Shown: one piece after another, positions 1 through 9,240 of the stretch
Numbering within the stretch: the stretch's first letter is position 1
Layout of the letters: every line of letters begins with the position of its first letter
From: Sphaeroforma sirkka
Taxonomy: Eukaryota; Opisthokonta; Ichthyosporea; Ichthyophonida
NCBI GenBank assembly: GCA_001586965.3
Contig: LUCW03001852.1
Location: 20,001 to 45,000 of the forward strand
Direction of reading: 5' to 3'
DNA: 25,000 nt
Position numbers and translations under genes: made by a program
Notes under the pieces: model-generated
What the model saw: only the letters and a program-made list of their open reading frames with translations
Told to the model about the DNA's origin: nothing
The model's database searches: none

Positions 1-52
1 GAAAGCCCAAGCAAATTCATGCTCATATGTGTGATATACTACGTGATATAAT

Positions 53-118
53 TTATAAAGAAAGCCTGAGCATGACTGTGGCAAATCCGCCAATTCCTAA
101 TTCATTGCCACGTCCTAG
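53..118 (-). other. Possible kinase glycine-rich loop fragment, minus strand
   Basis: In a minus-strand frame different from the exon at 148-333, codons from 118 down read LGRGNELGIGGFATVMLRLSL and then stop at 55-53. GIGGFATV fits the GxGxF[GA]xV glycine-rich loop of protein kinases. There is no visible in-phase splice connecting it to the exon at 148-333, and the lysine motif that should follow lies beyond the stop or the window edge. A match this short can arise by chance. Confidence 0.2.
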
Positions 119-147
119 ATGAACTTCAGATCACATTGGTCACATAC

Positions 148-333
148 TTGTGTGAGCACTGCCACAACAGTGTCATCTGCGATACTCGTGCTTGCATATG
201 TGGTGCTATGGCAACCCTCTCCACGTGCGTTGTTGTGTGGTACGTTGGCGAATGTCAGTCCTTGACGCCAACGGGCTACAGCCTCGGTTGAAGGATCGGA
301 GCCGAAGACATACTCTCGGACTTCATCCACCAT
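148..333 (-). CDS. N-terminal exon of an unrecognised gene
   Basis: The ATG at 333-331 sits in a good initiation context (ACCATGG) and opens 62 codons without a stop. The exon would end at 148 on CACACAA followed by GTATGT, the same donor form used by the HIRAN gene at the other end of the window. Composition is protein-like and mixed: an acidic start (MVDEVREYVF), then GSDPSTEAVARWRQGLTF, then a polar Ser/Thr/His/Cys stretch and DDTVVAVLTQ. Without splicing the frame continues ten codons to a TAG at 117-115. The rest of the gene would lie to the left, largely outside the window. I do not recognise the family. The FGSxPS...RWxQGxxF pattern loosely recalls the segment before the catalytic box of MINDY-type deubiquitinases, but the GGPC box is absent, so no function is assigned. 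A TATA-like box lies about 50 bp upstream of the start. Confidence 0.5.
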
Positions 334-382
334 GGTGTGTATGAGGTGATGTAACTAGATGTGATAGGTGGTTTTGTGAATA

Positions 383-390
383 AATATATA
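383..390 (-). promoter_or_regulatory. TATA-like box for the minus-strand exon
   Basis: The minus strand reads TATATATT here, about 50 bp upstream of the ATG at 333. The spacing resembles that of the TATA box of the zf-PARP exon (about 40 bp before its ATG). An AT-rich surround lowers the weight of the match. Confidence 0.35.
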
Positions 391-1063
391 GCGTACGTAC
401 TGAAGTATAACAAGAGGCCGATGGAGAAAAAATATTGCTGTAAATGTACTATAAATAAATGTTATGTATGACAAAATAAGGGTTGTAAGGGTATGCGGAT
501 TTATGCCTGTGATAGTATGTTAATTGTAGCCTGTCAAAAACACGTATAGTAGTATCGAATCTTGTATAGCTTGTATAGTATTATAAATGTGAGATTTTAT
601 CCCAAATTCCTGATACTAAAATAGTACTCCGCGGTTTCGGAATGTGTTCACTTCAACACTTGAAATGTCAGTGGTCATATGGCTAGAGGAACCCAAAGCA
701 CATATCCATCAAAATACGATTGAATCATCCCAATATGGAAAAATACATACATACACACAATTATATATGCACCATGTTTTATTACTACCCACCAAGGTCA
801 TACATTATTGAGAAAGTATTCTGTGGGGCAAGTGAGACCAAATCAAACTTCAGTTATAGATATTTGAATAAAGTTGAACAGGCCGCCACTCGACACCGAC
901 ACTTCGACAGTTGACTGTCGAGTCATCAGTTCGACACCAAATACTCGCAACAAATAAAATTTCATTGGTCACTAACAGTGTATGTTAGTTATTTACAGAC
1001 ATGGGTATTGTAATGTTTATATTTGTTGCCCGACGCGCGAAGATCATGGAGCAATTCTCGTAA
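391..1063. other. Spacer with no recognisable gene
   Basis: This AT-rich stretch contains only short open frames of low protein character, such as 720-914. A cluster of GTCGA/TCGAC words lies at 885-935 with a hairpin (listed separately). Nothing else can be supported. Confidence 0.6.
904..921. repeat. Short perfect inverted repeat
   Basis: TCGACAGT, a two-base loop TG, then ACTGTCGA: eight-base perfect arms. A second arm pair, ACTCGACA at 888 and TGTCGAGT at 916, overlaps it, and TCGACA(C) recurs at 930-936. It could be a hairpin or a dimeric protein site. Confidence 0.5.
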
Positions 1064-1868
1064 TAAAAGTCTCCTGGGTTTTAAAAGTCTCCTGGGTTTT
1101 AAAAGTCTCCTGGATTTTAAAAGTCTCCTGGGTTTTAAAAGTCTCCTGGGTTTAAAAGTCTCCTGGTTTTAAAAGTCTCCTGGATTTTAAAAGTCTCCTG
1201 GGTTTTAAAAGTCTCCTGGGTTTTAAAAGTCTCCTGGGTTTTAAAAGTCTCCTGGGTTTTAAAAGTCTCCTGGATTTTAAAAGTCTCCTGGGTTTTAAAA
1301 GTCTCCTGGATTTTAAAAGTCTCCTGGGTTTTAAGAGTCTCCTGGATTTTAAGAGTCACCTGGGTTTTAAAAGTCTCCTGGTTTTTAAAAGTCTCCTGGG
1401 TTTTAAGAGTCTCCTGGATTTTAAGAGTCACCTGGGTTTTAAAAGTCTCCTGGATTTTAAAAGTCTCCTGGGTTTTAAGAGTCTCCTGGATTTTAAGAGT
1501 CACATGGGTTTTAAAAGTCTCCTGGGTTTTAAAAGTCTCCTGGATTTTAAAAGTCTCCTGGGTTTTAAAAGTCTCCTGGGTTTTAAAAGTCTCCTGGGTT
1601 TTAAAAGTCTCCTGGGTTTTAAAAGTCTCCTGGATTTTAAAAGTCTCCTGGGTTTTAAAAGTCTCCTGGATTTTAAAAGTCTCCTGGGTTTTAAGAGTCT
1701 CCTGGATTTTAAGAGTCACCTGGGTTTTAAAAGTCTCCTGGTTTTAAAAGTCTCCTGGGTTTTAAGAGTCTCCTGGATTTTAAGAGTCACCTGGGTTTTA
1801 AAAGTCTCCTGGATTTTAAAAGTCTCCTGGGTTTTAAGAGTCTCCTGGATTTTAAGAGTCACATGGGT
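1064..1868. repeat. 18-bp minisatellite, about 45 copies
   Basis: The unit is GTCTCCTGGGTTTTAAAA, with two recurrent variants (CTGGG/CTGGA and AAAA/AAGAG) and a rarer GTCAC form. The sequence from 1201 to about 1504 reappears from 1561 to about 1863 with the same order of variants and a single base lost near 1741, so a block of 20 units (360 bp) was duplicated. Because 18 is divisible by three, long reading frames run through both strands (hexapeptides TQETFK on minus and GFKSLL on plus). They have no non-repetitive part and are not called as genes. Each unit contains the palindrome TTTTAAAA. Confidence 0.95.
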
Positions 1869-1871
1869 TTC

Positions 1872-1886
1872 AGGGTTTAGGGTTTT
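1872..1886 (+). repeat. Interstitial TTTAGGG-type telomere motif
   Basis: AGGGTTTAGGGTTTT lies directly at the right end of the 18-bp minisatellite. It holds about two units of the heptamer TTTAGGG. Similar motifs occur at 21378-21406 and 22638-22654. Confidence 0.6.
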
Positions 1887-2230
1887 CTAGTAAATCTGGC
1901 GGCATATGATGACCAATCAGCGCATCGAAGCCACGTCATATGGAAATGGAAGCACATATTAAAGTATGAACTTATTGAACTGTAGTATACATAATTATAT
2001 ACTTACATATATATATATATATATATAAATACAAGAGATGGTTCATAATGGGCCGTTGTAGCTTATTGAACACTTCTATCCCCCTCTATGGACCGAACTA
2101 GTGCGCGGTTCGCACCTTCCCTACAGCAACGCATGCATCACAGTCACTATACTACATTAGAACCCATAGCGTACACGTACGCATCTGACACCTCCATCTT
2201 GCATAAGCAATATTTACTTGATCTCACCAC
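1887..2230. other. Spacer with a short (AT)n tract
   Basis: Unique sequence with an (AT)10 run at about 2007-2027. No credible open frame, exon or RNA gene is visible. Confidence 0.6.
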
Positions 2231-2232
2231 AC

Positions 2233-2290
2233 CTACATAGTATAATACATGTACCTCACTACACTACATAGTATATTACATGCACCTTAA
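2233..2290. repeat. 31-bp direct duplication
   Basis: CTACATAGTATAATACATGT at 2233 and its near copy CTACATAGTATATTACATGC at 2264 form two diverged tandem copies just upstream of the TATA box of the zf-PARP exon. Confidence 0.7.
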
Positions 2291-2306
2291 TAGTGCAGTA
2301 AAGTCA

Positions 2307-2315
2307 TATATATAA
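2307..2315 (+). promoter_or_regulatory. TATA box of the zf-PARP gene
   Basis: TATATATAA lies 43 bp upstream of the ATG at 2350. With a start site about 30 bp downstream, the 5' untranslated region would be very short. Confidence 0.45.
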
Positions 2316-2349
2316 CTTCGATCACTGCCATCAGATCACGGACGCCAAA

Positions 2350-2419
2350 ATGCCCAAATATGAGGAGGCGAAGTCGGACAGATCGACCTGTGTGGATTGC
2401 AAGAGGAAGATTGCAAAAG
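2350..2419 (+). CDS. First exon of a PARP-type zinc-finger protein
   Basis: The ATG at 2350 opens MPKYEEAKSDRSTCVDCKRK followed by IAKG, and the exon ends at 2419 before GTAGGT. This matches the first half of the zf-PARP domain, which in PARP1 and DNA ligase III reads Y-x-x-x-Y-A-K-S-x-R-x-x-C-x-x-C-x-x-x-I-x-K-G: the basic K-S-x-R, the two zinc cysteines spaced CxxC, and the closing I-x-K-G are all present. zf-PARP domains bind nicks and DNA ends. The second half (the LRIG/VRMA strand and the W-x-H-x-x-C zinc ligands) must come from a later exon. A weak candidate exists at 2852, but the second ligand pair is not found in frame before the satellite begins at 3104. The gene may therefore be broken, or its later exons may lie beyond the satellite. 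Confidence 0.6.
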
Positions 2420-2545
2420 GTAGGTGTAGTATATCCTTGAATGCGTGTTTGGTATAAACATATCTGTGCCTGGTTGGTTATGCAAAAGGTAGGTGTAGTA
2501 TATCCTTGAATACGTGTTTGGTATAAACATATCTGTGCCTGGTTG
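2412..2545. repeat. 69-bp tandem duplication spanning a splice donor
   Basis: Two copies begin at 2412 and 2481, differing by a few bases. Each contains GCAAAAG followed by GTAGGTG, so the 5' splice site of the zf-PARP exon exists twice. Reading from the first donor toward the second meets an in-frame TAA, so only the first gives an open exon. Confidence 0.9.
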
Positions 2546-2851
2546 TTCATGAATTATGGCTTACGATTGTTCCGTATAATCGCTATTTTATCCATTTTGT
2601 TACTCTAGCGCCAGCATTTGTCACCACGTTGTGGTATAGAGTGTATCTAGAAACGCTCAAAACTCTGTAGACTATTGAGTAGCGCTTTTAAAGTTGATTG
2701 TTATTTAATTGTGTCCATCAATCATCTGCCATTTCTTGTACTTTGGTGTTCATAGTAGTCGGTTGTCACTATATTCGAAAGTGCACATATTTACTCCCGT
2801 GCTCGCAAGCCGAACCGTACGTGATACCAAGTCATGCCTCTGTGCCTATAG

Positions 2852-2889
2852 TGCGGATGGCATTGGGCCAGTTCCTATTGTTGCGCTAA
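2852..2889 (+). other. Candidate second zf-PARP exon, ending in a stop
   Basis: After GCCTATAG at 2851 the sequence continues in the phase left by the exon ending at 2419, giving ...IAKG changed to IAKV-RMALGQFLLLR and then TAA at 2887-2889. RMA resembles the strand after the CxxC part of zf-PARP (RMAIMV in PARP1). However, no W-x-H-x-x-C follows in this frame. A PWHLC fragment lies at 2948-2962 in another frame. This may be a decayed exon or coincidence. I see nothing else between 2546 and 3103. Confidence 0.25.
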
Positions 2890-4492
2890 ACAGAAGTACT
2901 TTCAAGTGTTGTGCATGTGTGCGGTTGTTGTTGCCAGTTAACGTACCGTGGCATCTCTGTGTCTGTGTATCTGTTGGCTGTGGGGGTGGCTGCGGCATCT
3001 AACAATCTCATCACTATACGCCGTACTATCTCGCACTCACTTCGATGAGTCAGTTTAGATCCATTGGATGTGCTGTGCCACACTCAATCTATTGGATCTG
3101 TTCCGTCTGCTGTGTTGTATGTGCTGTGGCTGGCACTATCTTCTCTTGGCCATGTGCCGACTTGTAGAGTACTTGCCTTAGTACATGTCCTCGTCTGTTA
3201 TTTGTCCACTTGCTACTGCTGATCATTTGCTGTGTTGTGCGTGTTGTGGCTGGTACTGTTTTCTCTTGACCATGTACCGACTTGTACTGTACTTGCCTTA
3301 GTACATTTCCTCGTCTGTTATTAGTCCACTTGTTACTGCTGATCATTTGCTGTGTGTGTGCCGTGGCTGGTACTGTTTTCTCTTGGCCATGTACCGACTT
3401 GTAGAGTACTTGCCTTAGTACATGTCCTTGTATATTATTAGTCCGCTTGTTACTGCTGGTCATTTACTGTGTTGTGTGTTGTGACTCGCACTGTTTTCTC
3501 TTGGCCATGTACCGACTTGTAGAGTACTTGCCTTAGTACATGTCCTCGTCTGTTATTAGTCCACTTGTTACTGCTGGTCATTTACTGTGTTGTGTGTTGT
3601 GACTGGCACTGTTTTCCCTTGGCCATGTACTGACGTGTACAGTTGTGGCCTTAGTACATGTCCTTGTCTGTTATTTGTCCACTTGCTACTGCTGATCATT
3701 TGCTGTGTTGTGTGTGCAGTGGCTGGCACTGTTTACTCTTGGCCATGTACCGACTTGTAGAGTACTTGCCTTAGTACGAGGAGCGTCTGTTATTAGTCCG
3801 TCCACTTGTTACTGCTGATCATTTGCTGTGTGCGTGCCGTGGCTGGCACTGCTTTCTCTTGACCATGTACCGACTTGTAGAGTACTTGCCTAGTACATGT
3901 CCTCGTCTGTTATTAGTCCACTTGTTACTGCTGATCATTTGCTGTGTTGTGTGTGCTGTGGCTGGTACTGTTTCTCTTGGCCATGTACTGACTTGTATAG
4001 TACTTGCCTTAGTACGAGGAGCGTCTGTTATTAGTCCGTCCACTTGTTACTGCTGATCATTTGCTGTGTGCGTGCCGTGGCTGGCTTTGCTTTCTCTTGA
4101 CCATGTACCAACTTGTACAATGCTTTGCCAGTAGTACATGTCCTTGTCTATTATTAGTCCGCTTGTTACTGCTGGTCATTTACTGTGTTGTGTGTTGTGA
4201 CTGGCACTGTTTTCTCTTGGCCATGTACCGACTTGTAGAGTACTTGCCTTAGTACATGTCCTCGTCTGTTATTTGTCCACTTGCTACTGCTGATCATTTG
4301 CTGTGTTGTGTGTGCTGTGGCTGGCACTGTTTACTCTTGGCCGTGTACCGACTTGTAGAGTACTTGCCGTATTACATGTCCTCGTCTGTTATTAGTCCAC
4401 TTGTTGCTGCTGATCATTTGCTGTGTTGTGTGTGCTGTGGCTGGTACTGTTTCTCTTGGCCATGTACTGACTTGTATATAGTACTTGCCTTA

Positions 4493-4971
4493 GTACGAGG
4501 AGCGTCTGTTATTAGTCCGTCCACTTGTTACTGCTGATCATTTGCTGTGTGCGTGCCGTGGCTGGCACTGCTTTCTCTTGACCATGTACCGACTTGTACA
4601 ATACTTGCCTTAGTACATGTCCTTGTCTATTATTAGTCCGCTTGTTACTGCTGGTCATTTACTGTGTTGTGTGTTGTGACTGGCACTGTTTTCTCTTGGC
4701 CATGTACCGACTTGTAGAGTGCTTGCCTTAGTACATGTCCTCGTCTGTTATTTGTCCACTTGCTACTGCTGATCATTTGCTGTGTTGTGTGTGCTGTGGC
4801 TGGCACTGTTTACTCTTGGCCATGTACCGACTTGTAGAGAGTACTTGCCGTATTACATGTCCTCGTCTATTATTAGTCCACTTGTTACTGCTGATCATTT
4901 GCTGTGTTGTGTGTGCTGTGGCTGGTACTGTTTCTCTTGGCCATGTACTGACTTGTATAGTACTTGCCATA
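4493..4971. repeat. Representative four-monomer higher-order unit
   Basis: Monomer A (4493-4612) starts GTACGAGGAGCG and has GTGCGTGCCGTGG and CTTGACC. B (4613-4730) has CCTTGTCTATT, GGTCATTTACTG and TTGTGACTGG. C (4731-4852) has TTTGTCCACTTGCTAC and GTTTACTC and ends GCCGTA. D (4853-4971) starts TTACATG and has GGTACTGTTTCTC and TACTGACTTGTATAG. The order ABCD totals 479 bp. A-type starts recur at intervals of about 475-485 bp in many places, for example near 7481, 7960 and 8443, and 18183, 18659, 19139 and 19620. A fifth type with GTGTGCAGCGGC replaces or joins some units, giving longer or shorter blocks. Confidence 0.85.
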
Positions 4972-7900
4972 GTACGAGGAGCGTCTGTTATTAGTCCACT
5001 TGTTACTGCTGATCATTTGCTGTGTTGTGTGTGCTGTGGCTGGTACTGTTTCTCTTGGCCATGTACTGACTTGTATAGTACTTGCCTTAGTACGAGGAGC
5101 GTCTGTTATTAGTCCGTCCACTTGTTACTGCTGATCATTTGCTGTGTGCGTGCCGTGGCTGGCACTGCTTTCTCTTGACCATGTACCGACTTGTAGAGTA
5201 CTTGCCTTAGTACATGTCCTCGTCTGTTATTTGTCCACTTGCTACTGCTGATCATTTGCTGTGTTGTGTGTGCTGTGGCTGGTACTGTTTCTCTTGGCCA
5301 TGTACTGACTTGTATAGTACTTGCCTTAGTACGAGGAGCGTCTGTTATTAGTCCGTCCACTTGTTACTGCTGATCATTTTTTGCTGTGTGCGTGCCGTGG
5401 CTGGCACTGCTTTCTCTTGACCATGTACCGACTTGTACAATACTTGCCTTAGTACATGTCCTTGTCTATTATTAGTCCGCTTGTTACTGCTGGTCATTTA
5501 CTGTGTTGTGTGTTGTGACTGGCACTGTTTTCTCTTGGCCATGTACCGACTTGTAGAGTACTTGCCTTAGTACATGTCCTCGTCTGTTATTTGTCCACTT
5601 GTTACTGCTGATCATTTGCTGTGTGTGTGTGCTGTGGCTGGCACTGTTTACTCTTGGCCATGTACCGACTTGTAGAGTGCTTGCCGTATTACATGTCCTC
5701 GTCTATTATTAGTCCACTTGTTACTGCTGATCATTTGCTGTGTTGTGTGTGCTGTGGCTGGTACTGTTTCTCTTGGCCATGTACTGACTTGTATAGTACT
5801 TGCCTTAGTACGAGGAGCGTCTGTTATTAGTCCGTCCACTTGTTACTGCTGATCATTTGCTGTGTGTGCGTGCCGTGGCTGGCACTGCTTTCTCTTGACC
5901 ATGTACCGACTTTGTACAATACTTGCCTTAGTACATGTCCTTGTCTATTATTAGTCCGCTTGTTACTGCTGGTCATTTACTGTGTTGTGTGTTGTGACTG
6001 GCACTGTTTTCTCTTGGCCATGTACCGACTTGTAGAGTACTTGCCTTAGTACATGTCCTCGTCTGTTATTTGTCCACTTGCTACTGCTGATCATTTGTTG
6101 TGTTGTGTATGCTGTGGCTGGCACTGTTTACTCTTGGCCATGTACCGACTTGTAGAGTACTTGCCGTATTACATGTCCTCGTCTATTATTAGTCCACTTG
6201 TTACTGCTGATCATTTGCTGTGTTGTGTGTGCTGTGGCTGGTACTGTTTCTCTTGGCCATGTACCGACTTGTAGAGTACTTGCCTAGTACATGTCCTCGT
6301 CTGTTATTAGTCAACTTGTTACTGCTGATCATTTGCTGTGTTGTGTGTGCAGCGGCTGGTACTGTTTCTCTTGGCCATGTACCGACTTGTAGAGTACTTG
6401 CCTTAGTACATGTCCTCGTCTGTTATTTGTCCACTTGCTACTGCTGATCATTTGCTGTGTTGTGTGTGCTGTGGCTGGCACTGTTTACTCTTGGCCATGT
6501 ACCGACTTGTAGAGTACTTGCCGTATTACATGTCCTCGTCTGTTATTAGTCCACTTGTTACTGCTGATCATTTGCTGTGTTGTGTGTGCTGTGGCTGGTA
6601 CTGTTTCTCTTGGCCATGTACTGACTTGTATAGTACTTGCCTTAGTACGAGGGAGCGTCTGTTATTAGTCCGTCCACTTGTTACTGCTGATCATTTGCTG
6701 TGTGCGTGCCGTGGCTGGCACTGCTTTCTCTTGACCATGTACCGACTTGTACAATGCTTGCCTTAGTACATGTCCTTGTCTATTATTAGTCCGCTTGTTA
6801 CTGCTGGTCATTTTACTGTGTTGTGTGTTGTGACTGGCACTGTTTTCTCTTGGCCATGTACCGACTTGTAGAGTGCCTTAGTACATGTCCTCGTCTGTTA
6901 TTTGTCCACTTGCTACTGCTGATCATTTGCTGTGTGTGTGTGCTGTGGCTGGCACTGTTTCTCTTGGCCATGTACCGACTTGTAGAGTACTTGCCTTAGT
7001 ACATGTCCTCGTCTATTATTAGTCCACTTGTTACTGCTGATCATTTGCTGTGTTGTGTGTGCTGTGGCTGGCACTGTTTTCTCTTGGCCATGTACCGACT
7101 TGTAGAGTACTTGCTTGCGTAGTACATGTCCTCGTCTGTTATTAGTCCACTTGTTACTGCTGATCATTTGCTGTGTTGTGTGTGCTGTGGCTGGTACTGT
7201 TTCTCTTGGCCATGTACCGACTTGTAGAGTACTTGCCTTAGTACGAGGAGCGTCTGTTATTAGTCCGTCCACTTGTTACTGCTGATCATTTGCTGTGTGC
7301 GTGCCGTGGCTGGCACTGCTTTCTCTTGACCATGTACCGACTTGTAGAGTACTTGCCTTAGTACATGTCCTCGTCTGTTATTAGTCCACTTGTTACTGCT
7401 GATCATTTGCTGTGTTTGTGTGCTGTGGCTGGTACTGTTTCTCTTGGCCATGTACTGACTTGTATAGTACTTGCCTTAGTACGAGGAGCGTCTGTTATTA
7501 GTCCGTCCACTTGTTACTGCTGATCATTTGCTGTGTGCGTGCCGTGGCTGGCACTGCTTTCTCTTGACCATGTACCGACTTGTACAGTACTTGCCTTAGT
7601 ACATGTCCTTGTCTATTATTAGTCCGCTTGTTACTGCTGGTCATTTACTGTGTTGTGTGTTGTGACTGGCACTGTTTTCTCTTGGCCATGTACCGACTTG
7701 TAGAGTACTTGCCTTAGTACATGTCCTCGTCTGTTATTTGTCCACTTGCTACTGCTGATCATTTTGCTGTTGTGTTGTGTGTGCTGTGGCTGGCACTGTT
7801 TACTCTTGGCCATGTACCGACTTGTAGAGTACTTGCCGTATTACATGTCCTCGTCTGTTATTAGTCCACTTGTTACTGCTGATCATTTGCTGTGTTGTGT

Positions 7901-8439
7901 GTGCTGTGGCTGGTACTGTTTCTCTTGGCCATGTACTGACTTGTATAGTACTTGCCTTAGTACGAGGAGCGTCTGTTATTAGTCCGTCCACTTGTTACTG
8001 CTGATCATTTGCTGTGTGTGCGTGCCGTGGCTGGCACTGCTTTCTCTTGACCATGTACCGACTTGTACAGTACTTGCCTTAGTACATGTCCTTGTCTATT
8101 ATTAGTCCGCTTGTTACTGCTGGTCATTTACTGTGTTGTGTGTTGTGACTGGCACTGTTTTCTCTTGGCCATGTACCGACTTGTAGAGTACTTGCCTTAG
8201 TACATGTCCTCGTCTGTTATTTGTCCACTTGCTACTGCTGATCATTTGCTGTGTTGTGTGTGCTGTGGCTGGCACTGTTTACTCTTGGCCATGTACCGAC
8301 TTGTAGAGTACTTGCCGTATTACATGTCCTCGTCTATTATTAGTCCACTTGTTACTGCTGATCATTTGCTGTGTGTGTGTGTGCTGTGGCTGGTACTGTT
8401 TCTCTTGGCCATGTACTGACTTGTATAGTACTTGCCATA

Positions 8440-9240
8440 GTACGAGGAGCGTCTGTCTGTTATTAGTCCACTTGTTACTGCTGATCATTTTGTGTGTGTG
8501 TGCTGTGGTGGTACTGTTTTCTCTTGGCCATGCTGACTTTGTATAGTACTTGCCTTTCGTCTGTTATTTGTCCGTCCCTTGTTACTGCTGATCATTTGCT
8601 GTGTGCGTGCCGTGGCTGGACTGCTTTCTCTTGACCATGTACCGACTTGCCTTGCCTTAGTACATGTCCTTGTCTGTTATTAGTCCACTTGTCCGCTTGT
8701 TACTGCTGATCATTTTACTGTGTTGTGTGTTGTTACTGCTGATCATTTGCTGTTTTCTCTTGGCCATGTACATGACTTGTAGAGTACTTGCCTTAGTACA
8801 TGTCCTCGTCTGTTATTAGTCCACTTGTTACTGCTGATCATTTGCTGTGTGTTGTGTGCTGTGGCTGGTACTGTTTCTCTTGGCCATGTCGACTTGTGCT
8901 GTACTTGCCTTAGTACGAGGAGCGTCTGTTATTAGTCCGTCCACTTGTTACTGCTGATCATTTGCTGTGTGCGTGCCGTGGCTGGCACTGCTTTCTCTTG
9001 ACCATGTACCGACTTGTAGAGTACTTGCCTTAGTACATGTCCTCGTCTGTTATTAGTCCACTTGTTACTGCTGATCATTTGCTGTGTTTGTGTGCTGTGG
9101 CTGGTACTGTTTCTCTTGGCCATGTACCGACTTGGTGTATGACTTGTACAGTAACTTGCCTTAGTACTGAGGATGCTCTGTGTATTAGTCCGTCCACTTG
9201 TTACTGCTGATCATTTGCTGTGTGTGTGTGCATTTGTGGC
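8440..9240. repeat. Disordered block inside the satellite
   Basis: Monomers here are scrambled: doubled CTTGCC at about 8647, TCCACTTGTCCGCTTG at about 8684, an internal repeat of TTACTGCTGATCATTT without the intervening half monomer at 8699-8750, and missing segments near 8510-8570. The A-B-C-D order resumes at about 9280. Similar small deletions occur near 10710, 10770, 14090 and 14530. Confidence 0.75.

Noticed and set aside
148..333. MINDY-type deubiquitinase assignment for the minus-strand exon
   Set aside because: Only a loose pattern (FGS, RWxQGxxF) matches; the catalytic GGPC box is not present.
1064..1868. CRISPR-like regular repeat array
   Set aside because: Units abut with no spacers, and the sequence context is eukaryotic.
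1135..1890. 194-residue minus-strand and 128-residue plus-strand frames with hexapeptide repeats
   Set aside because: Pure products of an 18-bp minisatellite open on both strands; no unique sequence or exon structure.
2938..3002. PWHLC plus Cys/Gly-rich frame as the missing zf-PARP half
   Set aside because: Spacing is W-H-x-C instead of W-x-H-x-x-C and the frame does not join the candidate exon at 2852.
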